This document shows, in pieces, positions 26,365 to 34,696 of a stretch of 64,000 nucleotides of DNA (positions are counted from its first letter, which is position 1; every line of letters begins with the position of its first letter). Position numbers and translations under genes: made by a program. The stretch covers positions 3,092,887-3,156,886 of the forward strand of contig NZ_CP031310.1 in NCBI RefSeq assembly GCF_004799665.1, in the 5' to 3' direction. The stretch is from Halapricum salinum (lineage in GTDB: Archaea > Halobacteriota > Halobacteria > Halobacteriales > Haloarculaceae). The notes under the pieces are model-generated. The model was not told the DNA's origin and made no database searches. It worked only from the letters and a program-made list of their open reading frames with translations.

Positions 26365-28344
26365 ATGAGTACTGACGAATCGAGTGACACAGGAGACGAA
26401 TCGAGAGGCGGCGGGCCGATGGGCGTCGTTCGAAAGATCACGCCCGGCTTCATCCGGCGCAGTTTCGCGATCAAGTTCGGGATTGCGCTGTTGATATTGG
26501 GCCTGGCAGTCGGTGCCGTCGGCTTCGTCGGGTCGGAACTGGTCAAAGACGAGTTCCGGGACGAAGTCAACGAACAGTACGGGAGCATCGCGTTACAGGA
26601 CGCGAACAACGTCAATAGCTGGATCCGGGAGAACAGCCGCGAGGCGACGCAGTTGAGCCGGATGCCGATCATGACCAGTGCGAACGTATCGAGGATAGAC
26701 GGCTATCTCTTCGACGAACGGAACGAAGGGAATACGTGGGGCGGGACCGGTCCCGTCGTCCACTACGCGGACGTGACGAACGGAGAGATCGTCCGGAGTA
26801 GCCGGGACGCCTACGACAACACGTCGTTCAGTGAATTGAACGACTCACTGGCAGTTTCGTTGGATGGCGTCGAGATCGGTCAGGGAGTCGTCCGGTCGGA
26901 AGCGTACGTCGACCAGCGAGGAACGGTTCGGATCGCGTTCATCAGCCCGATTCGAGACGATGACGAAAATCAGCACGCGATCGTGTACACGATCTCGCCG
27001 ACGGACTTCGCCACCCAGAGCCTCAGCCAGACGGGGCAGGACGGCGTCACGATGGTCGTCGACGGCCAGAACCGAATCCTCATGGAACACAGTGGGACGA
27101 CCCAGCTGTTGCTCCAGAACTACTCCGACAGCGTCTGGGGTCAGCCGATCACCGACGCGCGTGGGGCCGGCAACGGCGAATCGGTCGTCCAGCTGGCACC
27201 CAACAAAGGGAGTGGCGTACTGAGTGGCGAAGCGAACAACCGGGTCGGCGAGTACAACCTGCGTGGCGAGAACTACCTCGTCGCGTCCTCGAAGGTGCCG
27301 ACGATCTCCTCCGCCGGAATCGGGCAGTCTGTCGACTGGGTCGTGCTGGTTCACCAGAATCAGAACACTGCCTACGGTCAGGTCGAGTCGGTCGCCAACC
27401 AGCAGTTGATCGCGACGTTCGTCGGGATTCTGTTCATCGGCGTGTTCGGGATCGTCCTCGGACGCAACACGGCCAAAGCGATCGACCGCCTGAAAGGCAA
27501 AGCCGAGGAGATGGAGGAAGGCAACCTCGACGTCGATCTGTACTCGCCGCGTGACGACCAGATCGGCCGGCTGTATCAGGGCTTCGCCAACATGCGCGAC
27601 GCACTGAAACAGCAGATCGAAGAGGCCGAGCAGGCCCGCAAGGAAGCCGAAGTCTCCCGCGCGGAGGCGATGGAGATGTCCAACTATCTCCAGGAGAAGG
27701 CCGACGAGTACGCCGAAATCATGCAGCAGTGTGCCTCCGGAGATCTGACCCAGCGGATGGATCCCGACGGAGAGAACGAGGCGATGGATCGTATCGCCAA
27801 CGAGTTCAACGAGATGATCGACGAACTCGAAAAGACCACCGGCCAGCTCAAGAGCTTCGCCGACGAGGTCGAAACGGCCGGCGAGGTCGTCCAGACCTCC
27901 TCAGAGAGCGTCCGGGACGCCTCCGAGCAGGTCGCCGACTCCATCCAGAAGATCTCCGACGACGCCTACGACCAGAAAGAGCGTCTCCAGGAGATCTCCG
28001 GGACGATGGACGAGATCGCCGACGACCTCGAACAGTTCGCCGCCGAGAACGACGTCGACTTCGGCGAATCCCTCGACCGGATCGAGGAGATTGCGACCAT
28101 GCTGAGCGACCTGACCGAGCTCAGCGAGGAGACCATGGCCGAAGCCGAGAACGTCGCCGGCGCCGCCGAAGAACAGGCCGCCGAACTCAACGAGGTCACC
28201 CAGCGCGCCGAAGACCTCTCGCGGTACGCCCGCCCGCTGCGAGAAGTTCTCGACCGCTTCGAGACCGAGTCCGAACACGAGTTCTACTTCCCGACCGGCC
28301 CCGGCTCCGGCGACGCCACCATGCCGGACACCGACGACGAGTAG
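26365..28344 (+). CDS. HAMP transducer lacking the CheA/CheW-binding tip
   Basis: A 659-residue membrane sensor. TM1 lies at about 34-56, an extracytoplasmic Cache-like domain at about 57-345, TM2 at about 348-366, then HAMP segments (about 367-420 and 445-500) and a coiled coil to about 620. The coiled coil resembles haloarchaeal methyl-accepting transducers (VRDASEQVADSIQKIS, GAAEEQAAELNEV). The strongly conserved hairpin tip (the E-Q-N-LALNA-IEAARAGE region) that binds CheA/CheW is absent, and the two flanks join directly near AAENDVDFGESL. It ends in RPLREVLDRFE and an acidic tail. It may modulate other transducers or signal by another route. The CheC gene lies 2 kb away. Confidence 0.85.
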   Translation: MSTDESSDTGDESRGGGPMGVVRKITPGFIRRSFAIKFGIALLILGLAVGAVGFVGSELVKDEFRDEVNEQYGSIALQDANNVNSWIRENSREATQLSRMPIMTSANVSRIDGYLFDERNEGNTWGGTGPVVHYADVTNGEIVRSSRDAYDNTSFSELNDSLAVSLDGVEIGQGVVRSEAYVDQRGTVRIAFISPIRDDDENQHAIVYTISPTDFATQSLSQTGQDGVTMVVDGQNRILMEHSGTTQLLLQNYSDSVWGQPITDARGAGNGESVVQLAPNKGSGVLSGEANNRVGEYNLRGENYLVASSKVPTISSAGIGQSVDWVVLVHQNQNTAYGQVESVANQQLIATFVGILFIGVFGIVLGRNTAKAIDRLKGKAEEMEEGNLDVDLYSPRDDQIGRLYQGFANMRDALKQQIEEAEQARKEAEVSRAEAMEMSNYLQEKADEYAEIMQQCASGDLTQRMDPDGENEAMDRIANEFNEMIDELEKTTGQLKSFADEVETAGEVVQTSSESVRDASEQVADSIQKISDDAYDQKERLQEISGTMDEIADDLEQFAAENDVDFGESLDRIEEIATMLSDLTELSEETMAEAENVAGAAEEQAAELNEVTQRAEDLSRYARPLREVLDRFETESEHEFYFPTGPGSGDATMPDTDDE

Positions 28345-28380
28345 TCGTCCGGTCGGCCTAACGCTATTTCGCGGACCCAT

Positions 28381-28392
28381 CTTTTATATACT
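28381..28392 (+). promoter_or_regulatory. putative TATA box before the PEBP remnant
   Basis: CTTTTATATACT is a strong archaeal TATA match in GC-rich surroundings. Transcription would start near 28415, leaving a leader of about 100 bases before the ATG at 28516, long for a haloarchaeon. Confidence 0.45.
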
Positions 28393-28515
28393 GGCACTCG
28401 ATGCCGTCGCTACAGCGCGACGCTTGCCGTGACTCGTGACTGTCGAGCCGTGCCAGTGTGGTTGTCACTCGAGGCGAAGGCAGGACGAGCCGCGCGGGGT
28501 CGCGCAGGGAAACCG

Positions 28516-28812
28516 ATGTCACAGCTTACGGTATCCAGTCCGGCGTTCAGGGAATGGGAACCGATACCCGACGAGTACGGCTACACCGAGCGGAACGTGA
28601 ACCCACCGTTCCGGTTTGCAGGCGTCCCGAACGACGCCGAGACGCTCGCGATGATCGTCGACACAGCGGGGAAGGTCTGGGACCACTGGGTCGTCTGGAA
28701 CATCCCCACGGCACAAGCCGAGATTCCCCAGGAGTGGAGCGCTATCGACGCCGAGGAGAGCGTCAACGGCACGTCCTCGCGGAGGCGACACTCGAAGGAA
28801 CGTACCCCCTGA
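28516..28812 (+). pseudogene. YbhB/YbcL (PEBP/Raf kinase inhibitor-like) gene with internal deletion
   Basis: The first about 80 codons read as a normal PEBP-family protein: SPAF-EWEPIPDEYGYTERNVNPPFRF--VP, then LAMIVDTAGKVWDHWVVWNIP. After SVNG near 28770 the frame shifts. The next recognisable piece, HVLAEATLEGTY (about 28770-28805), is the family's C-terminal segment in another frame. About 60 residues between these conserved blocks are missing, including the expected GP-PP-G-HRY-F-LYALD core. The gene is therefore a deletion remnant or misassembled. The family binds small anionic ligands or phospholipid; the role in archaea is unknown. Confidence 0.8.
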
Positions 28813-28884
28813 TCGCGTCGCACTCCACCACTCGTTCTACCCGACAGCGCAAGGTACAAACGACGCGCGGCAGTATCTCGGATC

Positions 28885-29942
28885 ATGAGTGAAGACGCCG
28901 AGCACCACCGACTCGTCATCGCCGGGTCCGGCATCGCCGGCCTGACAGCCGCCATCTACGCTGCCCGAGCGAACAACGAACCACTCGTCCTGGAAGGCGA
29001 CGAACCCGGTGGCCAGCTGACGCTGACGACCGAAGTCGACAACTATCCGGGCTTCCCGGAGGGATCAGCGGTCCCGACCTGATCAACAACATGAAAGCAC
29101 AGGCAGAGAAGTTCGGGGCCGAGATCGAGAACGGCGTCGTCGAAGCCATCGACGACGACGCCGACCCCCTGGAGATCCAGCTCTCGAACGGTTCGACGCT
29201 GACCGCAGACGCCTTCGTCGCGGCCTCGGGGGCGAGCGCGCGGACGCTGGGTATTCCTGGCGAGGACGAGCTGATGGGGTACGGCGTCTCGACGTGTGCG
29301 ACCTGTGACGGTGCGTTCTTCCGCGGCGAGGACATGCTCGTCGTCGGCGGTGGTGACGCTGCCATGGAGGAAGCCAACTTCCTGACGAAGTTCGCAGACA
29401 CCGTCTACATCGCCCACCGCCGCGAGCAGTTCCGCGCCGAGGACTACTGGGTCGACCGCATCATGGAGAAAGTCGACGCTGGCGACGTCGAGATCCTGAA
29501 AAACACGGAAGCCGTCGAGATCAACGGCACCCGGGAGGACGGCATCGAGAGTGCCTCGCTCGTGCGTCATCCCGACGGCCATCCCACCGAGAAACTCGAT
29601 ACCGAGCAGGCAGAAGAGGTCGAGCACTTCGACCTCGACGTCGGTGCAGTCTTCCTCGCGATCGGTCACACGCCCAATACCGAATATCTCGAAGGCACGG
29701 CTGTCGAACTCGACGACGCCGGCTACATCCAGACCGAGGGCGGCAAAGGTGGCGGCCAGACCGAGACCGGCGTCGAGGGAATCTTCGGCGCCGGCGACGT
29801 CGTCGACTTTCACTACCAGCAAGCCGTGACCGCTGGGGGAATGGGCTGTAAGGCCGCCATCGACGCCGACGAGTACCTCGAATCGAGAGAGTCGGCCACG
29901 ACTGAAGCCGACGCCGACGCGGCCGCCGAAGCCGACGACTAA
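28885..29942 (+). pseudogene. trxB: thioredoxin reductase, interrupted by a one-base frameshift
   Basis: Two frames together encode a complete TrxB of about 352 residues. The first (28885-29082) has the FAD motif [17 protein letters not shown] and [19 protein letters not shown]. One G is missing in the G-run at 29061-29063; adding it restores [18 protein letters not shown], which continues to the stop at 29942. The catalytic pair is CATC (in STCATCDGAFF), and the NADPH motif is VVGGGDAAMEEA. The C-terminus has the FAD-closing IFGAGDVVDFHYQQAVTA and an Ala/Asp-rich tail. The enzyme reduces thioredoxin with NAD(P)H. Sequencing error or real mutation cannot be separated here. Confidence 0.9.
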
Positions 29943-30054
29943 CGCGAACCCGCCGTCTCACAACAGGTTGCCGTCAGTAGCGACGTTTCCCTCGCCGACC
30001 GCTCGGGCACACGAACCCGACAGTTGCATATGGGCCCGGCGAAAAGACGTGTGC

Positions 30055-30342
30055 ATGGCAGAGACAGTGACGCTCACGATCGAAGCCGACGACGGCACAG
30101 AAGACGAGCTGACAGTCCCGACCTCGCTGCTCGCGATGCTTCGGGAAGAGGAGGACGAGACGCCGCCGGAGATCGTCGGCGACATCGCCATGTTCGGGCT
30201 GGCCCAGCGTGTTCACGGCGCGATCCACCACGGCCAGGGCGACGCGCCGGAAGAACTCGTCGACGCCGAAGACAAGATCATGGAGCTGTTCGAGGAGCGC
30301 TTCGGCGCGACGTTCGGTGAACTCACCGGCCACAGCCACTGA
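30055..30342 (+). CDS. small acidic conserved haloarchaeal protein
   Basis: A 95-residue acidic protein with VTLTIEADDG near the start, an alpha-helical middle (IVGDIAMFGLAQRVHGAIHHGQG) and a C-terminal FEERFGATFGELTGHSH. It resembles a haloarchaeal family of unknown function (DUF7545-like). ATG 30055 is chosen; the longer frame upstream is non-acidic. The clustered His residues at the C-terminus could bind metal, but nothing shows it. Confidence 0.72.
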   Translation: MAETVTLTIEADDGTEDELTVPTSLLAMLREEEDETPPEIVGDIAMFGLAQRVHGAIHHGQGDAPEELVDAEDKIMELFEERFGATFGELTGHSH

Positions 30343-30365
30343 CTGGCTGGCAACCGACTCGCTTC

Positions 30366-31751
30366 TCAGAAGACGTCTTCCGGGTCGGCCTCGACCTGGT
30401 CGGCTCGCGCGACGAGTAGATCGTCCAGCGCCGCGCTCAGCTGGGCTTCGTTGGGGAGGGCGTGAATCTCACAGTCGAACGCGACCGAGTCGGTTGTGAT
30501 CCGCGACTCGATCGTGTAGGCGTGGGTCTGGAACGGCCCGAGCTGGTCGGTGACGACCTCTAATAGCGTGAGTTCCATGTCGTCGGAAAATTCGGGTGGC
30601 GTGTGATCGACGCTCGTCTGGAGGACGTTCGCCCAGCCGTCGATGAACCCCGAGGTCATGATGTTGCCCAACTCTTCGAGCGCGCTCTCGTGCATCGGCG
30701 TCAGCCCCTCGCCGTCGGGGATCGAAGGCATCATGGCCTCGGCGATCCGTTTCGCGCCGTCTTCGGGGAACATGATCACGAGGTGGCCGCTGGGCGTTCC
30801 CTCGAACTCTGTGGTCGTCCCGACGTAGGTCTTCCCGCCGAGATCCGCCGAGATGTCGTCGATCGGCGTGAAGCTGATCCCGGCGATCTCCGTCTCGGTC
30901 TCGATCCCGGTCATCATCGTGACGCGCTCGGCTGCGGCGTGCGTCCCGGCGCGCGTTAGGTCGCTGAACACCGAGAGCTTGTCGAGTGGGAGCGGTGGTG
31001 TCTCCTCTTCGGCGTCGTCGAACAGCCCGCCATCCCCGTTGCTGTCGCCCATCCCGAATGCTCCCTCCGGCTCGGAATCGTCGAGCGTTCCAGCGAAGCC
31101 ATCGTCTTGGCTGGCCCCGGCATTCTCGTCAGCGTCGAAGTCGTCGGTGACATCCAAACTGTCACCGTCGCTCTCGTCGACGCTCAACAGTGTCTCCAGT
31201 GACGTGGCATCCGGCAGGAGATGTAGTTTGACCCGACCATCACCGCCGACGGCCTCGATCCGGCCCTGGAACAGCGGCGCGCTCTCGGTTTCGTCGCTAA
31301 TCGTCTCGAAACCAAAGTCGTGTGTAGCGGGATCCGGGATATAGGTCGCCGCTTCGACCGAGAGTGTCCCGCCGACGTGGGCCTCCCACTCGTCGACAAA
31401 GGCGTCGAGCAACTCCGCGGCCAGGCTTTCGAGCCCGCCGCGTTCGGCCATCGCCTCCCCGATCAACGCTTGCGCTGGCTCGTCGAACGCCAGGATCGCC
31501 GTCCCCGACAGTGGACCCCGGAGTTCGAACTCAAGACACTCCTCGCCGGCCGTTATGAGCTCCGCGACCAGATCACCCTGGCTGGCGATGGTGATCTTCG
31601 TCGCGCCAATTTGCGTCTCCGTATCGACGGCCTCGGCCAGCGCGCGCCCGGCTCGTTCAGCCCCGTCCCGGGTACGGAGGTTCAACTGTTCGAGCGAATC
31701 AGCGTCAACGTGCACGGCTTTCACCCCGATTGTGAAGCCCGAATACCCCAT
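30366..31751 (-). CDS. cheC: two-domain CheC-type chemotaxis phosphatase
   Basis: A 461-residue protein with two CheC/CheX-like domains joined by an acidic Asp/Gly-rich linker (about 190-250). The C-terminal domain carries the complete active-site pattern S-x3-E-x2-N-x22-P (SALEELGN then Pro 23 residues on). The N-terminal domain keeps S-x3-E-x2 but has Asp in place of the Asn (SLAAELLD), so it is probably inactive. CheC dephosphorylates CheY-P and works with CheD. No other che gene is adjacent, but the unusual transducer at 26365 is 2 kb away. Function by family and motif. Confidence 0.87.
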   Translation of the reverse strand: MGYSGFTIGVKAVHVDADSLEQLNLRTRDGAERAGRALAEAVDTETQIGATKITIASQGDLVAELITAGEECLEFELRGPLSGTAILAFDEPAQALIGEAMAERGGLESLAAELLDAFVDEWEAHVGGTLSVEAATYIPDPATHDFGFETISDETESAPLFQGRIEAVGGDGRVKLHLLPDATSLETLLSVDESDGDSLDVTDDFDADENAGASQDDGFAGTLDDSEPEGAFGMGDSNGDGGLFDDAEEETPPLPLDKLSVFSDLTRAGTHAAAERVTMMTGIETETEIAGISFTPIDDISADLGGKTYVGTTTEFEGTPSGHLVIMFPEDGAKRIAEAMMPSIPDGEGLTPMHESALEELGNIMTSGFIDGWANVLQTSVDHTPPEFSDDMELTLLEVVTDQLGPFQTHAYTIESRITTDSVAFDCEIHALPNEAQLSAALDDLLVARADQVEADPEDVF

Positions 31752-31858
31752 CGAAAGACGGTCTGTGATGAGCCAAACCTCTTGCCATCATTACCATCAA
31801 TCTATAATGCGCTATGTAGAGTGTTTGGGTCCCATTCTCACGAATAGAAATGGATCGA

Positions 31859-32821
31859 TCAGTCGCGCCGGCCAGTCTTCTCACGGACGCCAGCGCCGAA
31901 GAGGCCGAAGATCGCACCAGTGAGACCGACCCCGCCGCCGATCGCGAGCAGTCGGCCGGAGCCCCGACGCGTCTGCCCGTCTCCGCCGCCGACGACGACC
32001 GCACCGCGCATCCCCATCTCCGTGTGCGGAGTGCAGGCGTACTTGTACGTCCCCGACTCTGCGGTGAACTCGAAGGTGTGACCAGCTTCGCCGGTGAGTT
32101 CGCTCTCGAAGGAGCCGTCTTCAGCGACGACGTTGTGAGTCCCACCTGCGCCAGTCCACTCCCAGACGATCGTCGTCCCGGGGTCGACCCGGACCGCTGC
32201 CGGGCCGAACGCGTAGGGGCCCTTGTTCCCGCCAGCGCCGACCTCGATTGTCACCTCGTCCTGACCAGTCTGGTCGACGGTCCGCTCGAAGTTGCCCGTC
32301 TTCGCGAACCAGTCGCCGTAATCGGGACCACTCGTCTGCCGGTCGGATTCGTCGCCACCGCCGCCGCCGACGCCGGGTTCGCCGACCACGACGACGCCTT
32401 TCATCCCCATCACCTTGTGTGGGTTGCAGTAGTACTTGACGACCCCTTCAGACTCGACGGTCTGCTCGAAAGTGTGTCCGGCTTCGCTGGCGTACTCGCT
32501 CTCGAAGGAGCCGTCTTCGGCGACGACGTTGTGTGTGCCGTCGCCGGTCCACTCCCAGACGACAGTGGTTCCGGGATCGACCCGGACCGCCGCGGGACCG
32601 AAGCCGTTCGGGCCGTTGTTAGCCGAGACGCCGACCTCGATTGTCACCTCGTTCTGGCCAGTCTTGTCGACGAGATCGTCGTAGTTGCCGGCGTTGTCCA
32701 GATAACCGTCGAAGCTCGGTTTGGCCGCGGCCGTGGGAACGCCGGCCAGTGCCGCCGCACCAGCGGCACCTGCGACGCCGCTGAGAACCGTTCGCCGACT
32801 CACCCCTCTGTTCTGACCCAT
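31859..32821 (-). CDS. didomain halocyanin (Tat-exported blue copper protein)
   Basis: A 320-residue protein with a Tat signal (SRRTVLSG at 8-15), two cupredoxin domains and a C-terminal membrane helix (about 290-312) followed by basic residues. Type-1 copper ligands are complete in both domains: His97, Cys132, His135, Met140 in the first and His229, Cys263, His266, Met271 in the second. The two domains are close copies, indicating internal duplication. A Gly-rich linker separates them. It starts 3 bp after the multicopper oxidase gene and is its likely electron partner at the outer face of the membrane. Confidence 0.92.
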   Translation of the reverse strand: MGQNRGVSRRTVLSGVAGAAGAAALAGVPTAAAKPSFDGYLDNAGNYDDLVDKTGQNEVTIEVGVSANNGPNGFGPAAVRVDPGTTVVWEWTGDGTHNVVAEDGSFESEYASEAGHTFEQTVESEGVVKYYCNPHKVMGMKGVVVVGEPGVGGGGGDESDRQTSGPDYGDWFAKTGNFERTVDQTGQDEVTIEVGAGGNKGPYAFGPAAVRVDPGTTIVWEWTGAGGTHNVVAEDGSFESELTGEAGHTFEFTAESGTYKYACTPHTEMGMRGAVVVGGGDGQTRRGSGRLLAIGGGVGLTGAIFGLFGAGVREKTGRRD

Positions 32822-32824
32822 GTC

Positions 32825-33973
32825 TCACACCTCGTATCCCGCGTATTCCATCAGGTTCGCGAAGATGTCGGTGTCCATGACTTCCTTGTAGACGACGCCG
32901 GTCAGCATCCCGCCAGGGTAGAAATTGCCGTTCATGACGTGGTTGACCTTGTGGCAGTGCATGAGGTAGATCCCGGGGTCGGCGTCGGCCTCGAACTCGA
33001 TGGTGTGGCGTTCGGCGGGCGCGACGTTGGTCACGTCCATCTCGTGGCGTGCCGCCTCCGGAATCACGCCGCCGTCTTTCTCGACACGCTCGAAGCGGTG
33101 GTTGTGAATGTGCAGCGGGTGACTCATGTACCCGCCGTTGACGAAGTGCACCCGGACGGTATCGCCCTGTTCGACGATCAACGGTGATCCATCCTCGGGG
33201 TGGAGCGTCCGTGGTGCGACCTTTCCGTTGACGGTGAAGACGTCGGGCTGGCGGTCGCGCGGCGAGTAGCTGGCGTCCTGGCCGGCCATCATCTTGTTGA
33301 GCCGGGAGTCCCACTCCTTGACCGTCATGAAGTACTCCTTGTCGGCCGGCTCGTAGTCCTTGGGATCGACTCGGAAGATGCCGTACATACCCATGTCGAT
33401 GTGACGATGGGTTTGGAAGTGGCAGTGATAGAGGTGGGTTCCGGGGACGTTCGCCGGGATTTCGTAGGTGTGTTTCTCGCCAGGTTCGACGGTGATTCCC
33501 GTCGTCGTCGGGACGCCGTCGTCTTTCCACTGCTTGGTGACGCCGTGGAAGTGAACGGTGTGTGGCCGCTGGCCGTTGGTGTTGTCCAGCGTCACTTCCA
33601 TGTCTTCGCCCTCGGTCGTCCGCAGGATCGGTGCCGGGACGCTGAGGGGGCCGTCGTCGGCCTGGAAGGCCCACACTCGTGGGAGTTCGACCGGCCCGCC
33701 CATCGTCTCTAGCGGATGGGCCTGGTGGACGGCCGGCTGCGTCCCGAGCGTCACCTGGTTGCCTTGCTCGTCGACCTGCACGACTTCGGGCGGACTCGTC
33801 GTCGGGAGATCGCTTTGCTGGGCAGCGCTGAGATTCTCGGTCCTACCGGTGTCGTCGACGCTGCTGGCCGGTGCTGCACAGCCTGCGGCAGCGAGTGCTC
33901 CGGTGGTCCCAGTCGCTGCGATAAATTCTCGTCGAGACAGTCCCGTTCCGGGCGCGCCGATGCGATCGGTCAT
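32825..33973 (-). CDS. two-domain multicopper oxidase (Tat lipoprotein)
   Basis: A 382-residue exported enzyme with Tat motif SRREF at 13-17 and lipobox Cys32. It has two cupredoxin domains. Domain 1 has H138-x2-H-x-H (PHTVHFH) and H183-C184-H185-x3-H189-x4-M194, a full set of type-1 ligands plus type-2/3 histidines. Domain 2 has H285-x2-H-x-H (HPLHIH) and H339-C340-H341-x3-H345, again a type-1-like set, although the axial position is not a clear Met. Two-domain oxidases are related to both laccases and copper nitrite reductases. Substrate is unknown. It is the first gene of an operon with halocyanin. Confidence 0.87.
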   Translation of the reverse strand: MTDRIGAPGTGLSRREFIAATGTTGALAAAGCAAPASSVDDTGRTENLSAAQQSDLPTTSPPEVVQVDEQGNQVTLGTQPAVHQAHPLETMGGPVELPRVWAFQADDGPLSVPAPILRTTEGEDMEVTLDNTNGQRPHTVHFHGVTKQWKDDGVPTTTGITVEPGEKHTYEIPANVPGTHLYHCHFQTHRHIDMGMYGIFRVDPKDYEPADKEYFMTVKEWDSRLNKMMAGQDASYSPRDRQPDVFTVNGKVAPRTLHPEDGSPLIVEQGDTVRVHFVNGGYMSHPLHIHNHRFERVEKDGGVIPEAARHEMDVTNVAPAERHTIEFEADADPGIYLMHCHKVNHVMNGNFYPGGMLTGVVYKEVMDTDIFANLMEYAGYEV

Positions 33974-33992
33974 TACACCCGAGCATTTGAAG

Positions 33993-34009
33993 CCCCCTCA
34001 TATAGGGGG
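33993..34009 (-). promoter_or_regulatory. palindrome overlapping the multicopper oxidase TATA box
   Basis: Arms CCCCCT (33993-33998) and AGGGGG (34004-34009) enclose CATAT. The minus-strand TATA-like CTATATGAG lies inside, about 29 bp before the start codon, so transcription is probably leaderless. A protein bound here would block TBP, making this a candidate operator for a copper- or redox-responsive repressor. Confidence 0.5.
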
Positions 34010-34080
34010 TCCAGCACATTCCAGCGGATCGGGAATCGGGTGAACATGTTCGTCACCCATTTATAAATGAGTGGCCGAAC

Positions 34081-34629
34081 TCAGGATTCGATCTCCGAGC
34101 GGAGTGACTCGATGCGTTCCAGCAGCTGTTCGATCTGTTCGTCGACCTGGGCCTGACTCTGTTCGCGGAGCTGTTCGAGCTGTGACTCGGTCTGGTCGAG
34201 AAATTGTCCGGTCTGGGCCTCCAGATCTGCGTGGGCGTCCAGCAGTGCCGACAGCTGCTCGTCGAGCGAATCGACGTAGGCCTCGGTGGCCTCTTCGGCG
34301 TTCTCGATCCCCTCTTCGGTCATCTCCAGGGCCTGTTCGCCGGCCTGTTCGACGGCGTCGAACTGCTCGTCGATCGCCTCTCTGACCTGCTCGATGCCCG
34401 CGACCGACCCGGGAACCGTGGATTCGATCATATCCAGTTGGGAGTGCATCGCGTCGCGGGTCATCTCGGCGCTGCGTTGCTGGGCCTCGGCACCGCTTTC
34501 GAGGCCGCCAACGAGTGACTCCGAAAGCTGTTTCTGGAACTGGAGACTGCGCTTGAAAGCCTCGTTGCTCTGTTCGATCGCCCGGCGCTGTACCTCGAAG
34601 GCCATGCTGAGGGGGTTGTCCTCGGGCAT
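34081..34629 (-). CDS. phasin-like coiled-coil protein (PhaP-like)
   Basis: A 182-residue, Glu/Gln/Ala-rich, almost entirely helical protein. The N-terminus (NPLSMAFEVQRRAIEQSNEAFKRS) and the long amphipathic helices resemble haloarchaeal PhaP-type phasins that coat polyhydroxyalkanoate granules. A generic coiled coil is the alternative. The ATG at 34629 is chosen. No PHA synthase gene is visible in this window; the MaoC hydratase at 7242 could supply PHA monomers but is distant. Confidence 0.65.
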   Translation of the reverse strand: MPEDNPLSMAFEVQRRAIEQSNEAFKRSLQFQKQLSESLVGGLESGAEAQQRSAEMTRDAMHSQLDMIESTVPGSVAGIEQVREAIDEQFDAVEQAGEQALEMTEEGIENAEEATEAYVDSLDEQLSALLDAHADLEAQTGQFLDQTESQLEQLREQSQAQVDEQIEQLLERIESLRSEIES

Positions 34630-34696
34630 ACGCGTGTGCTCGGCGGCCTCACATATCAAACCAGCCCCCGGTTCACGACGTCGCCCAGACGAAACT

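Noticed and set aside
26094-26672. 192-codon minus-strand frame opposite the transducer start
   Set aside because: It overlaps a confident gene, is Cys/Ser/Leu-rich and not acidic, and lies across two promoter regions; it looks like a shadow frame.
28381-28515. tRNA or other stable RNA in the gap after the transducer
   Set aside because: No T-loop GGTTCRAATCC pattern or cloverleaf arms could be traced; only a TATA box stands out.
32825-33973. Copper nitrite reductase call for the multicopper oxidase
   Set aside because: NirK lacks the HCH motifs seen in both domains here, and its Cys-to-His spacing differs, so laccase-like two-domain oxidase is the safer description.
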